A stretch of 64,000 nt of DNA from NCBI RefSeq assembly GCF_000247815.1, contig NC_021671.1, positions 26,498,513 through 26,562,512 on the forward strand, written 5' to 3'. A program made the translations under genes and the position numbers. The notes under the pieces are model-generated. The model saw only the letters and a list, made by a program, of their open reading frames with translations, had not been told where the DNA came from and searched no databases. The stretch is from Ficedula albicollis. Its lineage: Eukaryota; Chordata; Aves; Passeriformes; Muscicapidae. The first letter of the stretch is position 1. Each line of letters begins with the position of its first letter. Shown here in pieces: positions 45,101 to 61,392 of this stretch.

Positions 45101-48100
45101 CAGACATCATCTTCCACCATCTCACTGCCATCTCTTCTGCAGTATCCAAGTCCAAGTTCTGATCTGATTGAAATCATGTTAATTTTCATTGAACTCACCA
45201 AAATAACAGAAAATATTTGAACTGTTATCTTTGTTAATTAGATTGATGATTTTACTGTATAAATCTGTGATTACTAGTGAGCACTAGTAATTTTACCAGT
45301 GATAACTATTTGGCTGGACTGAAGAAATGGTTATAGTCCGAGTGCAACTGTGTAGAAAGTGACTGCAAAGACCTGTCTTATGTGCAACTTCTGTACATTT
45401 TCCTCGGTCTGCTGGGGGTATCAGAGTACTTTCTGAAATAACACAGTTCTCATCAGGAGGTACCAAGACTAAATCCTGGCCTGAAAGCAAAAGCTTTAGG
45501 CAGAGCAAACCAACATGGCAGCCTGGAAGCCTCTCCATGGAGTAGTTTTTATTTTATCAGGTGCTGTCTAGCTGGCTGTAGTGGCAACATTCTTGTATCA
45601 AAATATCCTGACACGCAGATATTCTTTTTATTGACCAATCTTTCTGACAGGTACAGACATTTCAGGGAGAAAAGATGTGTCTTGTTTAGTCATGGTGTTG
45701 CCACTCTGAAGAGGTTTCTGAAATTAGACCTAGCAAGTTTTATGGAGCATCTCACAAGGAAGCTTAAACCACAGCCATTATTTATATCAACATAAAGTAG
45801 TGGTGTAACCCCAAAGGAATGGCAATGTGTTATTTTAAGCAATCAGACAGGACATGAGAGGCTGTCTGATACCACACATTGGCCTAAAAGTCAATGCTGA
45901 AGGTCTTTAGCAATGCCAGGTTTTGAAATGACGGATGGTACCATATTAAAATGTATTACATTTTTTTAAACACATATAATTTTCTCCCTGCTTGGGGAAT
46001 AATTGTCTGCTAATCACAGTAATGAAATGAGTGACCAAACTTGCAAATCTGCCTTGACTTTCAAGCATTTGAGAAGCTGAGGAACATCCAAGCAGTTTGG
46101 GTGCCAGTCTGCATTGTGGTAGAACAGGTTTGGTTTATCCACTACTTGGGGTTTCTTATGCTGTCCCAGATAAGACATACTGGTCCAGACTTAAAAAGAA
46201 TCTTGCTCCCATTTAGCAAGCTGAAACCCTCTTTAAATAGCAGTTACTTCCTTAAAACTTTCCATGGATTTGCACCTAGGTCCATGCTCATTGGGAAAAT
46301 AGTCTGGGAGAATTGCTGGGGCTCCATTGTTCCACAAGGTTTGTGAGGCTAAGCATAATTTGTGTAAAGTCCTGAGCTACTACCAAGGACACAGAAATAG
46401 AAATACATAAACAAAAGCTTACAAGTTTCTATAATACATAACCCATGAAAAAATCTTTGATACTAAAGCCGCAATAAATTCATATCAAAAGGCATGTTAC
46501 CACTGGGAAAAAACCCAAACAAACCAAACAAAACCCCAAAAGTACAAGCTATAAAACTTTTAGGAAATGCTTTAGGTTTTTTCCTCAATGAAATGGTAGG
46601 AAAATAAAGCCCTGTGTGTGGATAAGAGCCATGTGGCTCAAATAACCCCAAAATTTGGTGCTGTAGGCAAATTAGTATTGAAAGAATTCCAGGCTGTTGT
46701 GATACATAGTTAAACAGAACAATATTTTTTTGCTTTCTGTATGTGTATCATTACGTGATTTTTTTCCACACATTTATTAACGTATTTTCTTAGTTTAATT
46801 GTGTGATTTGTATTTAAGTTACATAAATCATAACCTAAACAATTATTTGTTCATCTGTACATCAGAATCAAGCAGCAGTATTTTTCACTTTTCAAAATAG
46901 TTTCTGGTTGTTTTTTTTTTTTTTTACTGTATGAACTTGGACTTGTGGATTCCTGCTCTCCTGCTCTCTCACCAGGTGATATCTTTTTTCCAAAGGACAG
47001 GAAGCACTGATACGTTTCTGCCTCTTCTGGAGCTATTTCTGCTGCCTTTTGAAGGGAGCAATGTAGGTGACTAATTAGCACTCACCTCATTGGAGCCTGG
47101 GTTAAGGCCCACCAACTTGTAAGGTACATATATAATAAGATATGTGATGCTCTTTGCCCCAGCACCTCCTGGCTTGTTGAGGCGAATTCAGCATACTGGA
47201 TCCATAACCATTCTCATGGAAAGGCAAGGAACAAATCTGCTGTTTTAAACTGCTGATTCTGACTTAGGTTAGCCCCCCATTCAAACCTGCACTATATAGC
47301 AGCCAAGGCACCTGTTTAGGCATGAAAACATCCAAGATTAGATGTTGTAGTGCTCCATATAACTCATTTTTTAGAACAAGTGTATAAGGTTTTTGATGGT
47401 ACTACACTGAGGAATCAAGTTCATCCCTTGTAGAACAAGACATATGGTAAAAGCAGAAGCAAGACCACTGTGTTGAAAACTGCCCTGCCACTCTGTTTTG
47501 GCCTTGACCAAAGACCAGGATCTTTATGATTCATTGGCAATGTCTGGTCTACCTTCAGTTTTGATGAAAAGAAAAAAAAAAGAAAAAAAAAAGAAAAAAA
47601 AAAGATAAAAAAATGGGATGCTTGCCACTGTTTAATATTCTGGACTAAATGCGCTGAAATGTGTGACCTTGGAAGTTAAAGTTATGCATGTACCATGTAC
47701 CATGTGTATTTGGAACCTTATCTGGGAGTCTGCATACTTTTCAAAATGCATAGTGCTCAGGATGAAAAGAAAGTATATTTAAACTTTTCAGTTTTGGGAA
47801 AAAGCCTAAGTAAAATAGGAATACGAGTCCATAAAGTTGCTGGGGAATCATAAAGATGTTTGCTGATCAGGTCTACAGTGAATTTAGGAGTAGAACTTTT
47901 AAAAGGAGATACAGCTAGCAGACAATTTGGGAATGGGCACAGTGCTGGAGTCTCAAGCATATAGAATGTCTCCTGAAGATGAGAATCAGGAAGGAAAATG
48001 CTAATGATTTTTTTCAGCCTGACTTTATATTTCTTACCTCTAGCCACCGCTTTGGGCTATTGTGACCAAATGCTAAAGAGCTCTGCCAGGGTAGGTCTTA

Positions 48101-51100
48101 TGTAATAAGTTCCATTATTTGAGTTTAATCCAGCAGTTTAGATTTGGGAAATACTTAGCTATTTCTTAGAAGCATTAGCTCAATTTTATTCAGATTTTCC
48201 ATGGTTTTACTGCCAGGCAGTTTAACTGAAAGTAACTCAGTTTTCCCCTGTGTTTTATGTTATGGGAAAGAACCAATAACTGCCAAGAGTTCCTATGATG
48301 CTTTATGTTGTTTTTTCTAATACTGGTATAATTCTTGCACAATATAGGTGTTCTAGTGTCACCTAGACTCTGCAGTTACTGTTATGCAGATAACATACTG
48401 CTGGGAATGTAAATGGGAAAGCCTGTTGTTCAGAACTACATATTTGTAAGAGCAGTGTGTTAAGAATAGGAGCAGTGAGGATGCTGAATCACAAGTGGTG
48501 AGGCTTATCTAGTGATGGCTGTGACACTTCCTGCTCCCAGCTGTTCTTTCCATCCCATGACATGTGGTTTTCCACCCTCAGTGCAAGGATGGTTCAGCTG
48601 TTCAATGTAGTGGCTGCTGAATTTCTTTAATTTGCAGCCAAGCATACCAAGGTAAGCCCAAATAATTTTTGCCTTACCTTAAAACTAAACTAAATTAAAA
48701 CTTAAACTGTTCCACCAACAGTAGTACTTCAGCAACAGTTTCCCAGCTGAGGCACAGTTGCAACAGAACAAAAATCTTGGGGGAATGAGGGGGATGACTT
48801 TTATCAATGTCCCCAATGGACTCAAATTGTTGGATGGAAAAAAGATTATATAATTATTCTGTGTAGAGAAGCTCAGGAGCATTTCCAGGCTCTTTGGTAC
48901 ATGCCTTAGCCTTAAGCCAGCTCCATATTCCATATGTGAAGTACACATCCAGGACAAGTCATCATTGATCTTGAATGAGAGCTCCTAGGGCAGGAGTCAG
49001 CTCCAGACTCAGAGATCAGTTTAGATGTCTACAATGTAGATTACTACATGTGATGTATGTGTTTAATGCACAAAAGATTCAGTGAATGCAGTCAATAGGT
49101 CTCTGAGACGAGTTTTGTATCTTGCTGGATTATATCCTCTCCTTTCATTCACCGTTCCAGAAACAATCCTGTACCATATTCATCTCTCTATTTCTATAAA
49201 TACTAATGACTCCTTGATGATCTCTCCCTCTTTTCTTCATCTATTTTCCCCTGCTCCATTTGTTGGTAATACTTCTAGAGTCTTGGATGTAACTGCCAGA
49301 GACTTTGTGCTCTCTTGCAGAAATCTCATGCAAGTAGATTGAATAGTGTTTGCTCTGCATTATGGACTTAACTTCTAGATATGTCAATAGAGCTACAAAC
49401 AGAAGACAGACAACCTGCATAATTTGGTGTCCCTCCTCTCACACAAACTGCCGTGTGTCTCACTGAATCAATAAGATTTGATTAAGGGTGCATAATGGCT
49501 TGTTCTTTCTTCTGTCTTTCATACATGTGAAAAGGCATTATCTTTTGAATGTTCAGTTGTGCCTTTTCCTCCAGTGTTCTCTTTAAGAGCACAGCTGTTG
49601 TCTTGGGGTAAATTAAAGAGTCCTTTGTGGTTACTCTTATCCCTTGTGACTTCATCTGCCATGAGGTTGTCCATATAGCCAGAACACCTACAATTTTCTT
49701 CTGATATTCCCATCATTTTAATACTAAAAGAATTCTCCATTGATCTGTGAAATATACCCTTATGCTGACCATCGTTATGTTTCCCTTCCCTTTCAATACT
49801 CTCCAGGGTTTTTTATTATTTTGTCTTTTTAATGCTGTTCTTAATAAATGCGCCTGAGATTGAAGTGAAACATTGTTCAGGGAGAAAAGGGTTTCTGGTG
49901 AAACAGATGTCATTTGAAGCACTATATATCCCTTTCTTTTATAAACTGGCACAGATTCTGGCTAACATCAGTGGGCATCCTGCCCTCCAACAGATGGTGA
50001 GGGGTGTGGAGAGCCTAAAGCCCATCTATGAACGTGGAATATGTTGAAGAGTTTATGTCCAGACACAAATGTCAATGAGCTTTTTTAGTCTGAACTTCTG
50101 TGCCTGCAGCCAGTCTGGAGAAAAGGAGAGCTTTTAACAAAAGAAAATTCTGCATCAGCATATGGCTGCTCCAGTGTTTAGAGCAGATGATTGTTACAGG
50201 AGGGTTTGGGAGAGGGAGATCATGAAGCAATCAGCATATTAGAAGACCGCTTCCATTTGTGGCTTCTTTTTATTGGGAATACCTAGTAAGAGACCAAAAT
50301 GCAGTGTTTCTGGTTCAGCTGAGTTTCACAGAATTAGTTCAGAAATTGGAAAAATCTGTCACAGTCACTCAAATAAAGTTAGGTAGCCTTAGAACAGAAT
50401 TTCAGATGTGTTTTAACAGAGAGTCTAACTTGTTTTCTTATGGCTTTGTCATATTTGCTAACAATTTTGAAAATCAGGGATGTTTTTGATGTCAGAAAAC
50501 CATCTTGCAAAATACAGAAGTTCTCACATGGATCAGTGAGAAGTTTGTGTGGCTTCTTATAGTTATGCTTAGGAACCTTGCTGGTTCTTAGGTTTTTAGG
50601 GGGAGGGCAGTGACCTATGCTACTGTAGCTGGGCCAGGAAATGTGTACTGCGGCAAACATAGATACCCATAATTAGGTCAAGAATTTTGCCCTACATTTT
50701 CCTGTGACTAGAAACACTAATAAACAGACTGTACTGTACACATGATTTGTCTTTATTTGTGGGTGTTGAATCCTTACCCATCTGAACTTAAATATTGATC
50801 AGGTTTACATCAGTTGCCTGGCATGCTAGATGAAGGAATAGCAAACTGTGATAAACACAAGAAATTTACTGGGTAATATTGAGAAATTGATGGAGATTTA
50901 CCTGAGTCAAAGTAACTCAGCTGCAGAATTTGTATGTTTCTTGCATGATTGTAAGGGAAGAACTGACTTTAGCTTTGAAGGAAAACAGAGGCAGGTATTA
51001 AAGAACTGTGAGGGACACAGATGAGAAGCTGAAGGAGCTGCCTCCTTGTTTGCTGTGCCCTGAGAAGAATGTTACAGGTGCTTGCATGCCTTGGAGCATG

Positions 51101-53510
51101 AACCAGAAGAGGAGAGAGGCAACAGGCAGTCTGCACTCCTCACCGTCAGCGCATCCAGGCTTCTGAAGATTGCCTTTGTTGTGGCAAAAAGGAAAGTTTG
51201 TCTCTAGGGAGTTCATGCAGAAATGAGACCAAATGCAACAAGAATTTGGTAGTATGTGCACGTTCCCATGGAGGCTTGTCTAGGGACTGTTGGAATTGTT
51301 CACTTAAAAGTCATAATACAGAGCTATCAGGTAATAATGATTTTCACTCACTATCAAAGCTGTTTTGCTGACTGAGATAACATGCCTCATTGTCATTTAC
51401 CCATACTTTTTGGGTTCAATTGCATCCTGCTTTCACGTTGATTCCTCCCTACACTTCTTTGTTATAATTCATGATGTTTTAAATTCTTTCATTTTTAGAG
51501 TGGCCAAAATCATATGCTTTGGGGTTTTTTTAATATTGATTCTCTATGGATGTGTTATTTCATTGCATACACGTTTCTATAGCTGATGATTATAAGGTCA
51601 ATCCCTGAGCAAGCTCACTAACAGTGTGCATTCAGTAGCACTCCTCATTAGTTGGTTCATAAAAGCATAGGGTTTTTCAGTCCTTTGTACATTGTACTGG
51701 AGTGAAGTGTCCCATGAACTCAGTACCAGCTTTCTTGTATTTACCAGCCTGTTTTCTATTCTTTTAGCTCAGCTAAAAATCACTGTGATTACTAGCTGAT
51801 GCACAATCTCATGAGCAACATGAGATTTGCTTAGTAATAGCATTTTATTTAAATAATGAAATTCACAATGGGGTTGAATTGCGGTGCTTGCTTCAGAAGT
51901 ATTTTCAAGCTCCTTGTCTTTCTAATATTTGAAGCACACACAGCAGGTGTAAGAAATGGGAGGACAGAGCCTAACTCACTGGGTAGAAAACTACGTCTTT
52001 GTGTTAGCACTGTGAAAAAGGCCCAATCAGGGACCTAATCAAGAGACTGCAGAAGCTAAAGACTCTCTGTGATCCACAGGCCTGGCATGGGGCTATTGTG
52101 TACTGGTTTATAGCTGAGGCATTGTGTTTGCTATTCTGATGGAGCCCTGCACAGGGTACGAATAGGAAAATGGTGGCCAATGCCAGTTCCTGTTAATTTT
52201 TTTTTTTTTTGTACAAGAATCTATTAGTGATTTGCCATGCACCCTGAATTGCTACTGTCATGTGGGTTTGTTTCCTGACCAAGTCTCTGCCAAGATATTT
52301 TCACCATCCTTTATTCATTATCCTCTCCTGGCCCACATGCTGCACCTGTGTGCTTTTGAGCTGCTTTATGCATCTGGAACTGTTTGTCAGACTCTGGACA
52401 GTAGTTCTTCTCCCTCAGAAAATCTGTCTCTCCCTACTGCATGAGGAAATCTGGCTGTGCTCCAGCCTGCTTGGGAGCATGGCTTTGCAGAGTGAAGTGT
52501 GTACACATGAATACAGAAGTGAGTGCTTAAGTAAATCTCCAGAGTAAATCTATGTGTGTGTTACCTGGGTGAGGGCTGAGTGACAAATCAGATGATTATG
52601 GAGCTGTATTTCACAATTCAACAATTACCTGCTAGCAGGTCTGAATCCATACAGCTTTTAAGGTGTGTTAAATTTTTATTCTTTTTTGTTAAGCCAGAAA
52701 GGAAGAGCTTTTCATCCTCATTTACCAATATAACGTAAATACTACCATCATTAATAAAGAAATTCATAGGTTTAAGTTACAGGAAAATTACTCTGATACC
52801 TCTTCATACTCTTGCCTGGTCAACAGAAGCACTCTATTGATTTTTAGTACTTACAGCACACACATCACAAGCTGCAGAGAAGTCCGATGTCCATCTACAC
52901 CTGTAGGAGTACTTTAGGCACTGGGCTATAGGATGAGTTGAGGGCAAATGAATTCATTGCTCTAGTTGGAGCTTGGCTGATGTGTGACATGGGAAGCTTA
53001 AAGAGAATCTCAAGAACTGCATCTTCAACTTGGGAGCAGTAGGAAAAATGGAATATTAGGTTCAAATTTACATGACTTCTGCATAGAAAATAAACTGATC
53101 ATCTGAGTCTGAATATGTAGGAGCAGATCCCTACCTCATTTCCCCACTTAAAAGCTTCTAGCTTATCAAATTATCATGCAGGCATTCAGTGAGCAAATCT
53201 GTCATGTCAGTGAACAAATATTAATTGAATGCACTTATGCCTGTTACCATGGTTAATTCTACATCCTTGTTGCAGAACTGCTGGGAAAATTAGAATATTA
53301 TTGGCATGGTTGGTTTGTATTCCACATTTAATGCATAATACAGAATTTTGCTTTCTTATTTGTGAACAGAACCGTTGGGACTTCATGTGAACTTGATAGA
53401 GCCAACAGGAACTTCCGTGTCACATCAGTTTGGTCTCTAGTAAATGCTTGAGTTAGAGGATGCAGGGTTGCCAGTGCTTCATGGTTCTGGTGCAATGATT
53501 GGCATTTTCC
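42180..53510. other. Intergenic sequence, no gene recognised
   Basis: About 11 kb of AT-rich sequence. Simple repeats include a CAAAC-type stretch near 46508-46540 and three 11-nt GAAAAAAAAAA units at about 47569-47606. No coding exon, transposon end or RNA gene could be supported. Confidence 0.6.
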
Positions 53511-53519
53511 CTAAGATTT

Positions 53520-54505
53520 CAGCTTTCGTCGGACTTTAGCAAAGTGTTCAACATGGTTTCCTTCAGCCTTCTCCTGCACAAAGTGGCAAGTGACTGCACG
53601 GGTGGTGTGTGAGATGGGTATGAAATTGTCTAAGAGGAGGCACTCAGAGGGTAGTGATCAATGGTTTGTAGTCAGGCTGTAAGCCTGCCACAAGTAGAAC
53701 TCCCTAGGGATGAATACAGGGCTGCATGCTATTCAACATCTTCATAAATGATCTGGATGTTGGGGCTGAAATCAGCCTCACCAAACCTGGGTGGTTGAGA
53801 TGGACATGTCAGAAGGGAGAACCATCTCGCACAGGGACCTGGCCAGGCTGCAAGAGTAGGCAAGCAAGAGCAGTATGAAGTTGAATGAAGTGTGGCTGGG
53901 GAGCAGCCTTGCTGAGAGATGCCTGGGCTGTGGTGGACACAAGCTGAACAGGAGTTGGCAGTGTGCTGCTGCAGCAGCCAAGGCACGTCGGATCCCGGGC
54001 TGTATCTGCAGGGCTGTGACTGACAGAGACAGCAATGTGATCATCCCATTCCACTTAGCTTTTGTCTGGCTCCACCTGCAGTGCTGTGTCCAGTTCTCAT
54101 CCCCACAATTCCAGAAAATGGCAGACAAACTTAAGAGGGTCCAAAGGAGGACCACAAAGGTGATCAAAGTGCTGGACAGCCTGCACTGCAAGGAAAGACT
54201 GAAGGAGTCAGGTGTCTGCTCCCTGGAGATTAGAAGGCTTGGGGGGGCACATCATCATAGTATTCCAGTAAAAGCTGAACCAGGAGAGGTTTCATCTCTG
54301 TATAAGAGAGAAATTTTTTACAGTGATAACAATCATTCACCTGAACAACTTCTCCTGTATTGGAATACCCACCACTGGGGATTTTCAAGATGCCCTTGGA
54401 CAGGGTGCTAGATAATCTCATCAAGGCTCCCTTCTATCATGAAAGGCTGGGCCAGTCAATATTTTGAGGTCACTTCTAATGTGGGATGTTTTGTGATTCC
54501 ATTAT
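53520..54505 (+). mobile_element. CR1 LINE, 5'-truncated, with degraded reverse-transcriptase end
   Basis: About 985 nt of CR1 in plus orientation. The left part still translates as fragments of the reverse transcriptase: a DFSKVFNMVS-like segment at about 53532, and an LFNIFINDLD-like segment around 53730-53760. Further on are CCVQFSSPQFQK and LKRVQRRTTKVIK at about 54085-54170, then an ERLKESGVCSLEIRRL segment. The 3' end contains GGGATTTTCAAGATGCCCTT and a TTTTGTGATTCCATT end typical of CR1. Frames shift and residues are lost, so it is a dead copy. The 178-codon open frame at 53875-54411 lies inside it and is not a host gene. Confidence 0.9.
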
Positions 54506-58659
<4,154 letters not shown>

Positions 58660-60050
58660 ATATATATATAGCTAAAGTCTAGGGAAAAGTCAATGTAGAA
58701 TGGACTAGTTTCTTTTCTGGAAGTTTAAAATAATGTTTATTCATATACCACTTACAGTAAGTCTTGAGAAGATTATTCTTTTTATCAATCTTATTTTAGC
58801 AATTACAAAATCAGTAGGTTTATTTGATTGTTAGTTATGCTATTATTTTTTAAGATTTTCATGTAAATAGGTTTTGTTTAATTATTATTTATTTATATAG
58901 GTTAGCCTTCAAATACACTTATTTTTAACTGCTTGCAAAAATGCCTTTGTCCGCTGCTGAAGTAGAGAAGGACAATTACACTCTAACAATTAAGAGAATC
59001 ATGCAGTGGTTGTACTATTTTGAGCTACTGTTGCACACATGTATGTGTAAAATCAGTGTGGACAGAATTCATTCTTCCTGAACAAAATTTGCATGTACTG
59101 AGCAGTGTGAACTCTGCAGTTGGGGAGAGCCTTTCATTGCCAGGATGTGACAGGAAGGAAAAGCTGCTTCTGGCAGAGACACATGATGAAATTAATTCCT
59201 GTTCATTGAGCTCATCTTACTGGTAAGGGGAGGCACTGTAGGAGTAACTATTAAGAGCCACTGCTAAGAGCATCAGTGAGCTCAGCAAACTATGCTTTTC
59301 AGCTTTTGTGATTTTATTAGATATCTGGATGAGGTAACCTCTTGAAATAGCTGAGCGGAAGAGAAAGGAAAAAAGATGCTGGTTACCCATCATCATGCTG
59401 CTGAAGAAATCCTATAGTCTCTTGCTAACAAGAGGTTCATTTTGAGTTGCTGTTTTCTTTATCATGAAGAACATGTTAAAAATTGGGATTTTGTTTTGTT
59501 TTGTTTTCTTTCCTTGCATATTCTTGAAGAGTAGATCAGAGATATTCTTGTGGATGCAACTTCTTGTATTGGAAAATCATATGCAATCACCATAACTGTT
59601 TCAGTCTTTCTGGTCTTTGGTGATCAAAGAGAAAGCTTGTTTTATGCCTGAATTTTAAGACCAGAAGTGAAAATGATGATTATTTAGCCTGACATTCTCC
59701 ACAACACAGGTCACGTCTCAAGTCAGAGTCATGGAGGTTCTGCTTGATAGGGGGATGCTGTCTCATTTGCTTATTCAATACTGAGTATTAAAATGCCTTG
59801 AGCTTATTCCTGTATGGGTTTTTTTTTTAATGTCAAGGTGATTGCTATGAATTCCCACAAGCAAATACTATCACAACAAAAGACTGTCTATTTTCTCTAA
59901 AATTCATTGATTTCTGATCTTTAACTTATAGCTGTAATTCTAGTTCAGATTGTATTCTAGAATGTAATTTAGATTTAGGGGATTTTTTGAGGGTTTTTTG
60001 ATTTTTTGATATATAGAAGTTACAGTATGAAATCATTTGCTTTGAAAGGA
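58660..60050. other. Intergenic sequence, no gene recognised
   Basis: Begins with a short (AT)n at 58660-58670. A (TTTTG)n-like stretch occurs near 59486-59506. No coding or transposon signal recognised. Confidence 0.6.
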
Positions 60051-60335
60051 CATCAAAGTTCATCCAGTGCATCTTTCTGTTGCCAGGCAGGAACATTTGT
60101 AGATATATCCCTTTTGACAGATACTGGTCTAGTGTTTTCTTAAAGGTTGCTAACAATGCTAAGGTTATGGCATCTCTCCAGAAAACCTGTAAGGACTTCT
60201 CCCCATGTCGAATCTGAATTTGCCTTGCTGCAGTTCCTTTTCATTGCATGCACCACAGACATGAAAAACACATTATTTCCATATGGTTTGCAGTACTCCT
60301 TCTATATATCTGAAGATATGTTCCATCTTTTTGCG
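60050..60335 (-). mobile_element. Ancient CR1/L3-like LINE fragment
   Basis: Several blocks match, in order, the reverse complement of old amniote CR1/L3 3' ends as I remember them. These are GCCAGGCAGGAACATTTGTA, TGGTCTAGTGTTTTCTTAAA, TTATGGCATCTCTCCAG, TTTGCCTTGCTGCAGTTCCT with CATTGCAT, and TCTGAAGATATGTTCCATC. Divergence is much higher than in the other CR1 copies, so this is an old insertion. Confidence 0.65.
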
Positions 60336-60984
60336 TAGGTCATATATTTTGTGTACTGTGCTGTTGCTCCTGCCTTGCATTCTCATTTTCCCCTTGCTAT
60401 TATCAGTAGCTTCATTAGCACATGTATCTATTGTTATTCTTACAGTTCTTTCATTTTTGCCTCAAGTATTTGGAGTTAGAATCTTCACAATGAGTAAGTT
60501 CTTGATAATGAAACATCAAAATTTGCTTTTATATTTTATCTATTTTATTCCCTGGTAAAGATACAAGATTTCTAAGGTCAGTACAACAAAAAAATTTTGC
60601 TAAGTCATTGGAACTTAAATGTTTTATTTTGATGTTTTTTAAAGAGTGATTTCCATTATCAGCTCTCCAGAATGAAAAGGAAGCAGGTACAGGTATCCCT
60701 TACACTTGCTTCTGTTTACAGGATGTTAGAGCAGATTATTTCATGCAGCTGCCATTCCTTCCGTAGAAACAGCCTTGTGCAGCAGGGCTATGTAGCTTGC
60801 CCCTCAGAAACTTTACCTTTGAATTAGCTAGATAGTCTGTGCTACCAGCTGGTGGAGTCTGAGTAGCCTGTCCCTGGAAGACAGCCCTTGTTGGGCAGTA
60901 GTATTTGCCTTCCATGCCCAGCTTCCCACCATGAAATGTTTGTGCTCCCTTCAAGACAAACCTGGATCATTTCACCTCACATAA

Positions 60985-61392
60985 TCCTGGAGCTGCATCG
61001 TGGAATAATTTAGGTCAAAAGGAAACCCTGGAGGTCTCTAATCCAGCCTCCAGTCCAGCAAGGCTTATAATGGACTTTTCCTAGTTGGGCTTTGAGTAAA
61101 TACCAGCATGTGGTCTTGGTCTCCTCTACTGAGATAACAGAGCCAGCTGTTTCCCAGGTGGAGTGAGGCCAGCTTTCCCAGCCTCTCCTTTTGGATGGTG
61201 TTCTTCAGCCCTGGACCATCTCTGTGGCCCTGTGCTGGACTGGCTCTAGGCTGCCAGCAAGCACTGGGGGCCCAGAACAGGAGGTACTCCTCCAGGGGGA
61301 GCCCCTCCAGTGGGAATAAGGATCTTGCAAGAGAGGAAGAAACCACTTCTCTTGGACAACTGGCTCCTCTCTCAGTGCTCAAGGCAACAGGG
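60985..61392 (-). mobile_element. CR1 LINE 3' fragment
   Basis: About 400 nt matching the reverse complement of the CR1 3' region: GGAGGTCTCTAATCCAGCCT, then CTTTCCCAGCCTCTCCTTTT. Next come ATCTCTGTGGCCCTGTGCTG with GACTGGCTCTA, GGGGCCCAGAACAGGAGGTA with CTCCTCCAGG, and a final AAACCACTTCTCTTGGACAA segment. Open frames in it are remnants, not genes. Confidence 0.85.

Noticed and set aside
53875..54411. 178-codon plus-strand open frame as a host gene
   Set aside because: Its protein contains CR1 reverse-transcriptase C-terminal blocks (VQRRTTKVIK and similar) and lies within a longer CR1 fragment.
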